DNA from: Guillardia theta CCMP2712
Lineage: Eukaryota > Cryptophyceae > Pyrenomonadales > Geminigeraceae
Assembly (NCBI RefSeq): GCF_000315625.1
Contig: NW_005434628.1
Coordinates: forward strand, 269,569 to 333,568
Length of the DNA: 64,000 bases
Direction of reading: 5' to 3'
Shown here piece by piece: positions 30,996 to 43,514 of this stretch. The stretch's first letter is position 1. Each line of letters opens with the position of its first letter. The notes under the pieces were generated by a model that worked only from the letters and a program-made list of their open reading frames with translations, was not told the origin of the DNA and did no database searches. The translations under genes and the position numbers were made by a program.

Positions 30996-32825
30996 ATGGT
31001 AGCTGCCGACGATTTCAGCCCCTTGCACCCCTCCCATGATTGCAGGAGGAGGTCTCGGGGGCCCCGACCCATGTCCTCTTCTCACTTTCCTGCATGGACT
31101 TCGTCCAGCACGGTGACTCCTGCTGAAGATTCGAAGAACAAGAACAAAGATTACATCGCTCTGGGAGCATTGGCTGCTGTTTTGTTAGTGATCGCTGCTT
31201 TTGCAATGTCGTCAGGCTCCAAACCTGCTATTTCCATGGATGCAGACACGCACAAACTGGTTTCAGACATGAATAAGAGGTTCGAGGAAATGAAGACCAT
31301 GTACAATGAGAATGTTGGACTGTTGAAAACTGCAAAGCAGAATGGCCAAGTGATTGACAAAAACTTCGACGAGGCTCTTTCCGGTATCAAGTCGACGATG
31401 GCAAAGACCGAAGAGTCTATGAAGAAGATCTCTGAGAGCCAAAGAAACTTCGAATCAGTTAAAACAGAGTTGTCAAGCGACATTCAGAAGCTTAGGAAGT
31501 ACATGCTTGATCAAATTGAGGAACAGAAAAAGTCCTCCGAGGCAAAGACCGCGGACCTTGAAAAATCACTCTCGAAGCTGAGAGAGAAGGCAGAGAAGAT
31601 GCTGTCAGACGCTGAGAGCCTCAACTCTCGTCTCCTTCAATCCCTGGAAACTGCCAAGACCGAGATCGACTCCAAGATGCAGAAGGAAGTGAATTCCTTA
31701 CTTGCCACGGAGCGCAAGGCTATCGAGAAGAAGATATCGGAGGCTTCTCAGAGCATGTTGGTTGCTGCTAAGTCCGAGATCTTGGCTATGGCCATCAGCA
31801 AGATGAACGAGGAGCTGAATGAGAAGATCAAGCAAGCAGTGGCGCAGCTTGTCAAGCAGAGGCAGAGCGACGACCTTGAGAAACAGATCAAGCACGTTCT
31901 TCGCGCACTGTTCCAGGAGAGAATCGGCAGGATTGACTGGCTCTTGGAGGTCAATGGAGCCAGCATCACCAACCATTCGGAGACCTTTCCTGCATGCAAG
32001 AACACCAGTGTTTTCAGCTACTTGAAGTGCTCGACGTCGCAACAGGTTGCAAGCGAAACTTTTGCTTCACTGTTTGTTGACGGTAACCTGCGACAGCTGA
32101 ACCCCAAGACTTTCATCCACTCGGATGTGGCTGGCTTATCCATGTTAGCCTCCTGCTCCACCTCTGCTCGTCTCACGTCCTGTTTCAGGATCGACTCCCC
32201 GAGCATGATGCTCGGCAACTGCTGGGCCATGAGCGGGTCGCAAGGTGAGAGCGAGGGGAGGAGCGCGAGGATCGAAGACGTGACGGCCTCTCTAGGGTTC
32301 GTTGAGATCCGCCTGTCGAAGCTGCTTCGCGTCACCGAGGCTGTGATCCAGGTAGGCGGAGAGTAAACATTGGTGCTGCCCTGACGTACCCGATGCAGCA
32401 CATCCCCAAGAGGATATCGCCCGACATTCGCAGCGCTCCTAGAGGCTTCCGCATCCTCGGCTCGCTCTCCGGCGCGGAAACTGAGGAGGGATCGTTCAAG
32501 GTCTTGGTTGAGGGAGAGTATGAGGTGCTCCTCGATCCCCATCCTCCTCATCCCTCTGTCGTGCCCACCCTCCTCCTCCTCTCAAGCGTCGGTCATCATT
32601 TGGTGATTGAGAATGACTGGGCAACAGGTTCGGGAAGATGCTTCTGAGGAGGAGCTGTTGCCTCATGTTCAGACCTTCGCTGTCAAGAACTCGGTTTGTC
32701 TGTCTTCCTCTTTCCAACTTCCTGACTTCATACGGCAGCCCCTCGTTGATACCATCCGCTACGAGATCTTATCAAACCAGGGGAAGCAAGAGGTGATGTT
32801 CTCCTGCTGTGCATACCAGCAATGA
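30996..32825 (+). CDS. SUN-domain inner-nuclear-membrane protein
   Basis: LINC-complex component linking the nuclear envelope to the cytoskeleton. Four exons: 30996-32351, 32399-32524, 32628-32693 and 32739-32825, with introns of 47, 103 and 45 nt, all phase 0, giving 544 residues. A single membrane helix (ALGALAAVLLVIAAFAM, about residues 53-69) is followed by long coiled coil to about residue 300. The C-terminal SUN domain then follows: IDWLLEVNGASI, MMLGNCWAMSGSQG (equivalent to the PGNCWAF-x-GSQG core), HIPKRISPDIRSAPRGFRILG, and the final IRYEILSNQGKQEVMFSC matching the family's LEI-x-SN-x-G ending. The order nucleoplasmic N-terminus, helix, coiled coil, SUN is canonical. The ATG at 30996 is the first in frame. 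An ATG at residue 26 is possible. Confidence 0.92.
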
Positions 32826-33353
32826 CGATGATGGCAGTTCACATGCTTGTATCACATGCGCCTCCATGGAGAGGAGGCAACGCCTATGGTGTCGTCGTGA
32901 TGGCTGTAATCTAGTTGCGTGTGTGAGAGTTGAGAGTGAAGATATTGACACCCGACCCTTGAGGTCTGAAATAACTTGACGTGTCTACCTGCGTCATGCT
33001 CCTCCTTCTGTTTTATTCTCCTCACACTCCTCGACACTCCCCACCTCCCGTTCCCATCCAGTAGAGTGACTGAAGGTACAAGAATAGAACATCAATAATT
33101 TTAATCCTCTACATGGCAACTTGGTTTCTACCTTGTACGAGTCTCTAACGCACCGTCCCTGCTTCTAACTTGTTTCTTCTCTCTTCTCTCTCAGCTCCTT
33201 CCCTCCCTTCCCTCCTCTCCCCCCCTGCTCCCTTGGTGCGTCGGTTTCTTCCGTTGCGACTGTCCGCAAGGTCATCAACGGACCTCCTCCAGAGGTCCGG
33301 ACGGGGAGAGCCGAGGGGAGGGCGAGCGATGGGGTAGGAGGGAGGAGGAGGCG

Positions 33354-35652
33354 ATGGCGGAGGACGTGAAGGCACGTACAGGAGGCGGGAGGAGGCAGGG
33401 ATGGTATACGCTCTACAAGCAGATGAGCAACCCAGCGCACTTGAGTCATCTTGACCTCAGAGGATGCCAGCTGACGGCCGAGGATGCCAGGCAGTTGATG
33501 GACAGGATGAACGAGTTCTCGTCCCTGTCCTCCCTCGATCTCAGCATGAACCCCCTCGGCCCCAAGGGCATGAAGGTCGTGCTCATGGCGCTGGCGGTGG
33601 GAGACATCCAGGGAGGGAGGAAGGCGGAGGGGAGGACGTCGAGGGCTCTGAGCACGCTCCTGCTCAACTCTATCGGGCTGAGCGACCACAACTCGGGTGT
33701 TCTCGCACTCGTCGGGCTCAGACACAACTTGTCATGCATAACACTCGGCAAGAACAACCTCGCTGATCGCGCAGCTCTTGTCCTGCATAAGTCGCTGCCA
33801 GGCAACGCGAGTCAGCTCACTAGCCTCGACCTGTCGGACAACTACCTGAGCGACGTCGGGGGCTACAGGCTGCTGGAAGCAGCTGAGAGGTGCACGAACA
33901 TGAAGATGCTGATCCTGAATGGGAACCCAGTGTCGTCCGAGCTGCTTCAGAGGGCAAGGAGCATCAACGATGCTGCTGCGCGATGGAACGCGGACGCTGC
34001 GGCGCCTCAGAGGAAGATCCGTTCCTCTCATCCAGGCTTCCTCGCGTACCAGAGGATGACGTCTGCGCTGAAGCTGTTGCAGCATCAGGCGTCTCGGGTG
34101 TCCTCTCTCCGGGAAGCTCTCAAGACCGTGAGAGACGAGGTGGAGGAAGGGACGTGGCAGGAGAGCTCGGAGCATGCGAGCTCTGCCTGTTTGAAGCTCG
34201 TGAGCCTGGCGGACGAGGAGCTGAAGCAGACGGTTCAGCTCTTGTCTTCCTTCCAAGAATCAGTTGGGCTGGCGCGGGACGAGGTTGGCCAGTCGATTCT
34301 ACGATGCGAGGAGGAGGAAGGGGAGGCAGGGGATAGAAGAAGCGAGAGCGAGTACTTCTTCGAGCAGAAGCTGAAAGAGATGAGTATTGAAAACATCCGA
34401 AGAACTTCTGAGCTGGAGAGGAGAGAAGCGCAGGTGGCTCGTGCTGAGAAGAACCTGGCGAAGAGAATCCACGAGCATGCTGAAGCTCGAGCCAAGTTGG
34501 AGCGCGAGAGGGAGTTGACAGACCTGATAGCGGATGAGACCGAGCAGACGTGCCGAGAGGGCGAGCTCGTTTCTTCGTTGGCGCGCAAGGTGTACATTAA
34601 AGCCACCCATGACGAGGAGAAGAGATCGTTGCTAGAAGATCTCTACAGGCAGAAAGAAGCAAGGCTGTCGGATCTCCACCAACAGATACAACTATCCTTG
34701 TCGTCGCTCAGGCAAGAGCACCAGCAGCTCTCCGAGGACAAGGCAACTCAGAGACACGCCATGGCGTCACTGAGAGAGGCAGAGAAGAGCGTCAGGAGCT
34801 TCATATCAGACATTCAAGCTTCTTTCATCGAGTGTGACTGCGAGTGCGGCGAGCTCAATCCCCAACGGATGAGTCTTGCTGACATGCCGGAGTTCCTGCA
34901 GAATCTGAGGGTGGCGAGAGACAAGATTCTGACTTTGATCAAGACACAATATGAGACCAAGTTGAGATGTTCAACGCAAGAGAAGATCATCCAGCTCTGC
35001 ACGCATGGGCCAGCAAGTACATGGGATCAGTCTGCAGCCTTGGAAGATTCTTCCGCAGGGAATACAAGCTCCTGTAGTCACCAAGGCACTTTCGCTACCT
35101 CACAGCCTTTCGCATCCGATGCTTGCAATGAAACTAGGGGCACTGCATCTCAAGTCAGCCCCCAAGGACACGTCAAGAGGAATGGCGCAAGCGACGTGAA
35201 AGTCTCCTTGGACACCTCGTCTCCAGCACTCCACTCATCCGACGCCAGCCTGTTCCCCTGCCAGCTTCTCCATCCACATCGCGAGGGAGTGGGAGGAGAG
35301 GCCAGCAACAAGGTGAAGGGAACGCACGTGTGTTGCTGAAGCCTCACCCTGCTGCTGACAGGTGGACAGTCACGAGGCAGAGGCGGGGGGAGGCGAGAGG
35401 GGAAGATGGATGCAAGAGATGTGTGGGAGGCAGCAGGCGGATGAGGTTGGAAGTACGAGCCTTCCCTCTCCTCCTCACGCTCCCGCTCAGGTGCTCGAGC
35501 TGATCGACATGTTTGAAACTCTCGGCGACGTGTTCGAGCTCAAGTCCTACGACCTCCGGCTCAAGGTAGCTGAACCTTGTCCCTCCTGCTCCCTCCCTGC
35601 TTGTCGCTGAGATCTTGCGCAGGAGATCGAGATGGAGATTGCAAGAGCTTGA
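33354..35652 (+). CDS. Leucine-rich-repeat (RI-like) and coiled-coil protein
   Basis: Four exons: 33354-35312, 35362-35445, 35491-35565 and 35623-35652. Introns are 49, 45 and 57 nt in phase, giving about 715 residues. The N-terminal 200 residues contain RI-type LRRs (LSHLDLRGCQLTAED, LSSLDLSMNPLGPKG, LTSLDLSDNYLSDVG, MKMLILNGNPVS). The middle, from about residue 240 to 550, is strongly charged coiled coil. The small 3' exons encode VLELIDMFETLGDVFELK and end EIEMEIARA. If the donor at 35313 is not used, the frame simply ends at 35339. LRR plus coiled coil is common in flagellar and cytoskeletal proteins, but no specific function can be assigned. Confidence 0.75.
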
Positions 35653-35758
35653 CGAAAGTTGAGAGGTTGTATCACTGACAAGCATGTAGAAACTTACAAT
35701 CAATAAATCACAAGGCTGTAAATGGCCTCTTCGTCTCCGAAGTTAACTCGCCCTCACG

Positions 35759-38700
35759 TCACTCCTTCACCATCAGCCGTTTGAACGACGTCGCGCGCTC
35801 GGGTGGCCATGGCGGCATCCCTACAGGAGCAGTCAGACCCCAGCTGCTTCTTAGCTGCCAGGAGGACTTGACACCTTTCATCAGCTTGATGTTGACATCC
35901 GTGACGACCTGGAGGGTGTCCTCCAGCAGAGCATGAAAGATCCCGTGCAACCTGCCCAGCAGGGGCTTATCACGAGCTGCTGACGTCAGCACCATTGTCC
36001 CTTCACTCACCGCCGCGTGTGAGACTGCAGGTCAGGGTTGCGGTTGACCTCCAGCAGGTAAACATGCCCAGAGACATCGATCAGGAGGTCGAAGCCCAGC
36101 AGCTGACCAGCAATCGTCACCCTCCTCCTCCTCCTCCTCCGTCCGTACAGCTACCTGGAAGCACCCTCGCCGCGTTGAGAGCGTCGGCAGAGCAGCTTGC
36201 ACGCAGTCAGTCATGATCCTCTCTATCCCTGCTGCTCGTCAGCCAAGATCGCCTCCCCCTGCCCTGCAGACCTGGCAGGATCTGGTCGTCGAGCATGCCC
36301 CCCAAGTCCTTGCTCTCCAGGTACTGCCGGAAGCGAGACGCGTCCCACACAGAGTCCTCGCCGAAGAGAGGATGGTGCTTCTGCACGCAGATGTTGGTGA
36401 GGTGCGATGATTTCCTCCCAAGGTCCTTGACGTCAAACGCCTCACAAGCCCTGCAGGACATGTCGGGGGGCGCGGAGGGAAGGAGGGAAGGGGGGTACCT
36501 TCTGAGGTAGAAGTCGTCGTACCTCAGAAACAGCCGAGGGTTCACTGAAGCGACAAGGCAGAAGGCCCTGATGTCAAACTTTCGCCTGCAAGACTGTGAG
36601 AAGGAGGAGAGGAGCAAAGGGATGAAAGAGGAGGGACAGGGGGAGGAGCAAGTAGGGAGAGTGAGGCTGGGAAGGAGGAAGGGGGGGTTGGGGGGAGGGG
36701 GGGTAGAGGGGCCAAGAGGAGCAGGAAGGGGAGAGGAGTGGAAGAAGAGGGGAGTGAGAAGTCACCTTGCAATAAGGAGGGGGTTCATGATGTATTCCTG
36801 CAACATCTCAGGTAAGGAGAGGAGAGGAGGAGGAGGAGGAGGAGGAGCGGAGCTGAAATTGACCTGCAGGATGACTTCGTCCCCAGGTCTGAGGAGCCTC
36901 TTCTCCCCTGAAGCTGACTTCTTCCCTCGTTCTTTCTTCGCTGCGCTCCTCCTCTCCGCCCTTCCCTCCTCCGCCGCCCTGAGGGGCTCAATGACGTCGA
37001 GCGAGTCAACCCAGATGTCTCGCGATATGGCGGGAATGTCGCAGGTGCGGCAGACTACGATCCCCGTCCCCTGGTTGTTGTTGGAGGGCTTGATGATCCA
37101 GATCCTCTCGTCCCTCGCCATCTCCTCCCCCTCCTTCCCCAGCAGATCGCCAGCTCCCTGCAGGAGGCCCCGAGGGTTCGAGGCAATCTTGGACATGGGG
37201 AGGAAGCCGAGGTCGCAGCTAAGGTCGTTGTCAGAACAAGGATGAGGTCGTCGAAAGCTCTCTCCCTACCCCGAGCTCTTGGCGTGCTCCTCGAGGCATC
37301 GGAGGAGCTTGCTCTTGTTGGACTGAAGGGCAGCAACCCGTGATCTACCGCTCGATCAAGTCAATCAGAGCAGCTCACCAACACTTCAACTCCAGGAAGG
37401 ACGTTCACCAGCTGCTCTCCTGCAGACACGTTTGAGTTGCGCTGCTATAGTAGCAGGCCCACTGACCAGCCCTGAAGGTGTCGAAGTTGACCTCCCACGT
37501 TTGCTGTACCCACCGGATTGCATAACTGAAATATCCAGGTACCGGAGGGATCAGTCAACCCCCCAACATATCCGGCGAGTCAAGGCAGCCTGGGATTTTC
37601 TCACCTGTCATCATTCTTGGCGTTGAACGAAAGCCGTTGGTAGCCGTGCTTGGTGAACGTGTCGACGATGGACGGGAACCCGTTCCCTGCGCAGCCAGTC
37701 AACGTCAGCCAGTCTGCAAGTCACTCGCCATTGACGACGAAGAACGTCGGCTTCGCCCCCTCTTGACACCAGCTGGGCCGCCAGATGCTCTCCACCCCCT
37801 TGGGGTTTCCCAGCTCCGTGTTAACTTGTTCGAGGAGTTGGACGCATGTCAGCGGATCCCCCGTCGTGATCGACCAGCCGCTACTGCTGCTCGTCTTGTC
37901 AGCCCGCGCCCTGCTCGCCCCGTTGGCTCTGCTTCTCCCCGTTTCAGCCAGCTGCTCCAGCTGTAAAACTTCACCTTGAGGGCGAGACAAGACTCTGTGA
38001 CCCACCTTGACACCCGGCCTGACGCCCACCGGAAGGCTCAGCAGCCCCTTCTCGGTACTTGACGTGCCCGGCACCTTCACAGGATCTGCTGCTGCCGCCA
38101 GCCAGCGTCAACTCCACGAGCCCCCCACTAGCGGCTCACCATCATCTTCAGCTGACAACCTCGACGAACCTCTTGCTGAGACCGTTGCTCGGGCCGTGTG
38201 CTCGGATGAAGAGGGGGCTGACAGTGACCTGGTGGTCAAGAGCGCCCTCGGCGGCCTCGAAGGAGCCTTTGCCGAGCTCTCTTCCACCTGTTACGGGTAC
38301 ATTCCGTGTCAATGAGAGCCCAAGGGGCTGCGCGTTCAATTGCCTTCTTCTGCTTCGAGAGACTCTGAGAGCCAGCGGTGACGCCGTTGCCTATCATAGG
38401 CAGAACCTCTAGCCCAGCTCTGCTCGAGCTTTCCGCCTTCTCAGCTCGCTTCTGTCGTCCTCACGTCACACAGGCATAGCACGAACCTTCTCACCTTGCG
38501 GGACTTTGACTTGCGCGACGGCAGGATGTCCCAGGCTTCCTTGGAGACCTTCGGGACAACAGGGGCCGAGAGCCTGACGAGGACGTCAACTGCGGCAGGG
38601 GGGAGGCAGCGGCACCTGATCCAGAAGGGAGTCTCGAAGCTGGAGGAGGGAGCTGACTCATGAGCAGAGGGCCGCGTGCTTGAGCTGAGACCCTGCTGGG

Positions 38701-39925
38701 GCAGATCCGTGCTCGTCCCATGATCTTGAAGGAGCGACCGGTCAAGGCCCTCACTGACATAGCGAGGCGTCCTCGACCTCAGCAGCCTCTTGCTCTTCAC
38801 CGGCGATTCCTTGGGCTCGGACAACCTCGCAAACAGCCCTCTGGGAGTGTTGATCCTCCTCTCAGCATGCGGCGCATCGCTCTCTGTCCCTCTCGTCTTC
38901 CCCTTGACCTTGTCTTGACCTTCCTCGACGGAGTTAGAGGCCTTCAGGGGCTTCCTCGAGACCACGGACTTCCGCTTGCTCGCCTTCTTCGGGACGTCCT
39001 GCCCTTCTCCTCTCAGCTCCACAGCTCTGTTGTCATCCTGACTCATATGCAAATTGTCGAGAAGGACTTCCTCCGCACTCTCCTCTACGATTTTCAGCCC
39101 CTCGGCATGAAGGCAAAGATCCTTCAAACTATCCGAAGCATTGCTGTTTGGGCCAAGAGCTTCTCGATTTTCAGACATGCTCTGTCTGTACTGTTGGAGA
39201 TCAAGAATGGAGCGTGTAGGAGCACAGAGTTCTTCAGTACTCTCCTTCTCACTCTCTTCTTCAGCCTTCACGTCTTCCTCCTGAATCCTTAGATAATCAG
39301 CATGGTCTCCGAGGTAACGAGCCTTTACGTCTCCCTCTGAATTCGCATGACGTTGCTCGTCGATTCCGCCTCCAGCGCTGATACCCGAGTCTTCGCACTC
39401 CTCAAGCACCATTTCTGCCGCACGCATATCCTGAGAGTGGATTTGTGCTGCTGCTGGCAGCGGAGGAGGTATCTCAGCGCCTCGCTCCACTAGCTGTCGC
39501 TCCTCCTCCTCTGCCATCTCCTGCTCATGCACGCATGGCGTTATCCCTCGTTCTTCCAGCACCTTGGCCGCATCGTAGCCGCGAAGCAGCTCGATCCAGT
39601 TGTGCCGCTCAATGCAGCCGGAGCCATCGAAGTCCATGGCCCTGTGCAGCTGGACATGGGCGGCCTCGTCGATCATCCCCAGCAGAGGCCGCGAAGTTTG
39701 GAGGAACTCAGAGAGGTTGATCTTGCCATCGCAGTCGATGTCAAACACCTCGAACCCTTCCTCGGGGGTGAGCCCGTTGTACAGCAATGCAGCTGCGAGC
39801 AGGTTCAGCCCGGGGACGTGGAAGGAGAAGCAGGAGAGTTCGAGGTCAGCATGCGGGTCGCTTTGCAACGCGTGCAACGCGTCATTCGTCGTGCCCTCCG
39901 CCTCTTCCGCCTCCATCCTTCTCAC
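35759..39925 (-). CDS. EF-hand and tubulin-tyrosine-ligase-like (TTLL) protein, multi-exon
   Basis: Probably a tubulin-modifying ligase (polyglutamylase or polyglycylase class). The first long exon (39925 to about 38510) carries two EF-hands: loop DIDCDGKINLSE (about residue 62) and DFDGSGCIERHN (about residue 95). A disordered Ser/Glu/Lys-rich tail follows, with a good donor (AAG/GTGAGAAGG). Downstream minus-strand exons give TTL ATP-grasp motifs in order: RIWIIKPSNNNQGTGIVV, DEVILQ plus EYIMNPLLIARR, KFDIRAFCLVAS, SSHLTNICVQKHHP, and LLIDVSGHVYLLEVNRNPDL with the metal-binding E-x-N. The stop is at 35759-35761. More than ten introns. Joining of the EF-hand exon to the TTL exons is inferred from strand, frame and absence of an intervening start, so two genes remain possible. 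Confidence 0.75.
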
Positions 39926-39959
39926 GCAGCATGTAGTTGATTCCGGGGCTTCATGGTCT

Positions 39960-40430
39960 CAGAAGTGAGGCAAGGTAGGCTGCTTGAGCTGCGAAACAAG
40001 ACGCAACATGTTTCAAGCATAACATGCTTCTAACGTCATTCGCGCGCACATCTCAACGGCCTGTCCAACCTGAAACCAAACTTAGTCGCGATGAAATGGC
40101 AAATAATTGACTGTAGAGGGGAGTCACGAAAGGTGAAGAGTGTTACGAATCTACGTTACAGGTTTCCATGGATCCCCTGCTCTCAAGCTAGAACATCTAG
40201 TCTGATCTGAACCTCGATGTTTCTCATCCTCAACCTCCATGCTCCCTACTCCCTCGCCCTTTGAACAAAAACCAAATTTCAACCATTCCCTCTCTGAGCC
40301 AACTGCTGTCGGGCGCGCACCAGTGGCAAGATATAGTAATACCTGAAGACATTTGTCAACAAACTGACAACAATTAGAAGGTATATTATACCCGAAGGCA
40401 GAAAGTTTGCTGCCCCGGTTCCTCCGTATT
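39960..40430. promoter_or_regulatory. Divergent intergenic region between TTLL and UVR-ApaG genes
   Basis: A 470-bp spacer between two divergently transcribed starts (39925 minus, 40433 plus), with no open frame of note. It probably holds both promoters. No motif can be named. Confidence 0.35.
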
Positions 40431-40432
40431 AA

Positions 40433-41798
40433 ATGTTTACTCAACATTGTTGTCTGACTCTCGAAATGGGGCGCGGATCTGACATAAGGCGCATGGGGAA
40501 AGGCGAATCGCGATGGCTGGGTATGGCAGCAATGGCAGCCATGATCGCAGCTGTTGATAGTGTGGGACATGTATATGATAGGACGGGGACTTGCCTGAAG
40601 GCAAGAGCATGCACAAGGACTTCGAGTGAAGGGTTGGTGGCAGCGGGACACCCTGTCAGTTTCGTGTCCTCGTCCTGCCCTCTGTGGGGAAGGAGCAACG
40701 GATTTGACAGGAGAGACGGCTTGACCTCAGCAGGCCCAGGAGGAAGTCCGCGACTGAGAGTTGGATGCTCCGGACGAGAGAGCCTGAGATCCCGGCGCCC
40801 GTCCCTCCCCTCGCTGAACAGGCCGACGAGACGCTGCGGGTTAAGGATGTGCTTGTCTGAGGACGAGAGGAGACTTCTGTGGGAGAAGATAGAGGATCTC
40901 GACTCCGAGATGAATGTGGCGGTATCTGAAGAGAACTACTCGCGGGCAGCAGAGCTGAGGGATGAGATCGCCCGCCTGAAATCGACAGACCCCTACTCCA
41001 ACGCGGAGGCAGAGCTCTCCATCGCCGTAGCAAACGAACGCTACGAGGAAGCGGCGGCGCTGAGGAAGAAGATGAAGGAGGTCGGAAAGCCGCCGGTGCT
41101 CCACAAGAAGGAGAAGAAGCTGCAGGCGCTCGAGCTCGCTCTAGCTACTCCTATCACCCAACCTGCTGACTCGCTCGGCATCAAAGCCAACAGCGATACA
41201 GTGACGAGGGGGGTGCGCATTCAGACGGTGGGCTTCTACCTGCCTGACCCGAGCTCTCCCTCCGATGGGCGTTTCATGTTCGGTTACAATGTCACGATCA
41301 CCAACCTCAACAACGAGACCTGCCAGCTCCTCTCCCGTACTTGGCTGATCAAAACGCGGGTGACGCCCTCCGACTCCAAGACTCAAGTTGTGAGTGAATG
41401 CTGACTGTGTGCGTCCGTGCGGTGAGAGTTTGATCTCTCTGCCAACTGCAGGTAAGTGGCTCCGGTGTGATCGGGCGGCAGCCGGTGCTGGGGCCGAACG
41501 AGAGTTTCACGTATTCTTCATTGTGCCCTCTGTCTCTGGACGAGAGCTACCTCAGGAACCTCCCACAAGACAGAGTAAGAAACTGATGTATCTTGCTGAT
41601 TGTATGAGATTGTGACGTCTGGTGAAGGTGCTCGGCAGCATGGAAGGGAGCTACCTCATGGTGACGGGGGTGATGTTGCATCATGTGCTTGTTGGTTGAT
41701 TTTGTGATCATTGCTAGTAGGCTGTTGGACAGACAGGCTTTCAGGCCATCATAGATCCTTTCTATTTCATTCTCCCAGTGGATGTCGAGATTTTCTGA
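40433..41798 (+). CDS. UVR-motif and ApaG-domain protein
   Basis: Four exons: 40433-41389, 41452-41574, 41628-41669 and 41733-41798. Introns are 62, 53 and 63 nt, all in phase, giving 395 residues. Residues about 150-225 contain two UVR (UvrB/UvrC) helical motifs ([18 protein letters not shown] and [16 protein letters not shown]). The C-terminal 130 residues are an ApaG fold: [54 protein letters not shown] and the closing [15 protein letters not shown]-plus-ApaG or UVR-plus-YccV architectures are known in plastid proteins of plants and algae. The N-terminal hydrophobic stretch ([16 protein letters not shown]) followed by a basic, Ser/Arg-rich region could be a bipartite plastid presequence, which is inference. 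Confidence 0.88.
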
Positions 41799-41799
41799 T

Positions 41800-43510
41800 A
41801 GTCACTTCTGATTCTACTACACCTAAACTTCTTGTTCGATAAAACTCTGCTCGTTCCCACGAACACAGATTTTGCACGGTGTCATGCAAGGCTTGCACTT
41901 GCGATGTCATGATCTTCTCAAGTTTATATCGAAATCATACTATACAATGCTTTGAAGCGAAAAAACAATCTTCTCAAAATCTTAAATACAGCCTTGGGTC
42001 GTTAACAGCACCGGTTCTTGTACGATATTTCCATTGACCCAGAATACTGTGAAACCATTTGCTCAAGCAAGCCATCATCAACATCTTCCGGTGCTGGCGT
42101 TAGAACGATTGATATGTCCATCTGGACCAAAGAGGAAGACCGGCTCCTGCACTTCTGGCTCTTTGTAGAAGATTGCATTTTCGTGGATATCGTGAGATTG
42201 TATTGATGCAAGGAGGTCGGATCACGGATAGGAGAGGACAAGGAGGAGCAGCAAGGTAGGAGAGAGATTCAGGCGGGCAAACTAAAGAGTATGTAGGCAG
42301 GAGGCAGAGGAGGGAGGAAGTAAAAGACGCAGAGGGGAATCGAAAGACGCGCAAGCCTCCGTGCCTGGGAAAGGGAAAGGGCAGATCAAGGAGCCAGCAG
42401 TTTTTACTACAAGGATCGTTTTGTACTGAATTTGATCAAACCTGTCAGCATGTGTGCCTCCTTATAACGAAAAACTGTTCTTTAATGGTATCTGCAAACC
42501 GAGATCGGAAGCTTCTTTCGCACACTTACAGGATTTAAAAATCATTAAATATAAACTAGTGAATTTTTAAAAGTCAGCTTGTATCTACTTGGAAAAGATA
42601 GGTTTTCGATGTTACTTTGGTCTAAATTGGAGGCTGGCAGATGAAAAGAATAGTTTTCGTGCATAGAGCGACGTTAGGCAGTAAACAACAAGTCACGGCA
42701 GTTACGCACTCCGGCCAGCCGGTCAAACTTTAGTGAGTGCTGCCTCCAGGCCTGTGAGCGAGCAATTGCACTAGGTTTGTGTATTTGCGGAGAGCTGCCT
42801 CTTCTTTTCTCCATTACTTTTTGTGGGGCGGACTTGCTTTTTTACCTCCGACTCTCAAAGGGTTCGATGAAGAACGGCGCTGCTAGCTAGTAGTCTAGAC
42901 GAACTGAAAGATGGAGCTCTCTACGAGCCTCATGCGTCAAAACAGGTCCGGGTCAGATGTCTAGCTTCAGTCTGTACGGCTTCGTATCTATTTGCAACAA
43001 CATATGATGTTTTACACCACTAATCAGTGTATCTCGCCCTATCGGTCAACTCACGGTGACCAATCTTGAATGAGGGTAGGAGATTACTGCTGTGAGTGTA
43101 TGCACGACTCTTGTCAGCGATCCGTCTAGCTGACATCAGTAGAGCCAATTTCCTTCCTCATCAACTGACAGAGGCCAGTGAGCAATCCGAAGGGATAAAA
43201 TGCACAGCGATTTCATCGTACCTTTTCCATTAGCTTGATTGTACTCCCGTCCACCTGGTCCCCAGCTTCTCGTCAGCTCCTCCTCCTCTGCATCCCCGTA
43301 TTTACCTTAACGAGATGTGGAAGCGACTTGCTCGAGCGATTCGTGTCAGCGAGTTCCAGCCTCCTGCGACCAGCCGTGAGCCATCGGAGGGGGGGCGGGA
43401 GGAGGACGAGGACGATCACCCGTCGGTGAGCTGTGCCTGATGGGAGACAAGTCGAGAGAGGTTCTTCTGAAGCCTGTGGCTTCACGTCAGCAGCAGACGC
43501 GTCATCACCC
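41800..43510. other. Region without a supported gene between UVR-ApaG and the channel gene
   Basis: AT-richer than most of the window. A minus-strand frame around 42241-42002 (SIVLTPAPEDVDDGLLEQM) reads like protein and has a possible acceptor before it, but no partner exon was found. 42400-43230 shows nothing recognisable. Confidence 0.4.
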
Positions 43511-43514
43511 GAAT

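Noticed and set aside
38720-39292. 190-aa plus-strand open frame
   Set aside because: Antisense to the EF-hand exon of the TTLL gene, which has clear EF-hand loops and a splice donor on the minus strand.
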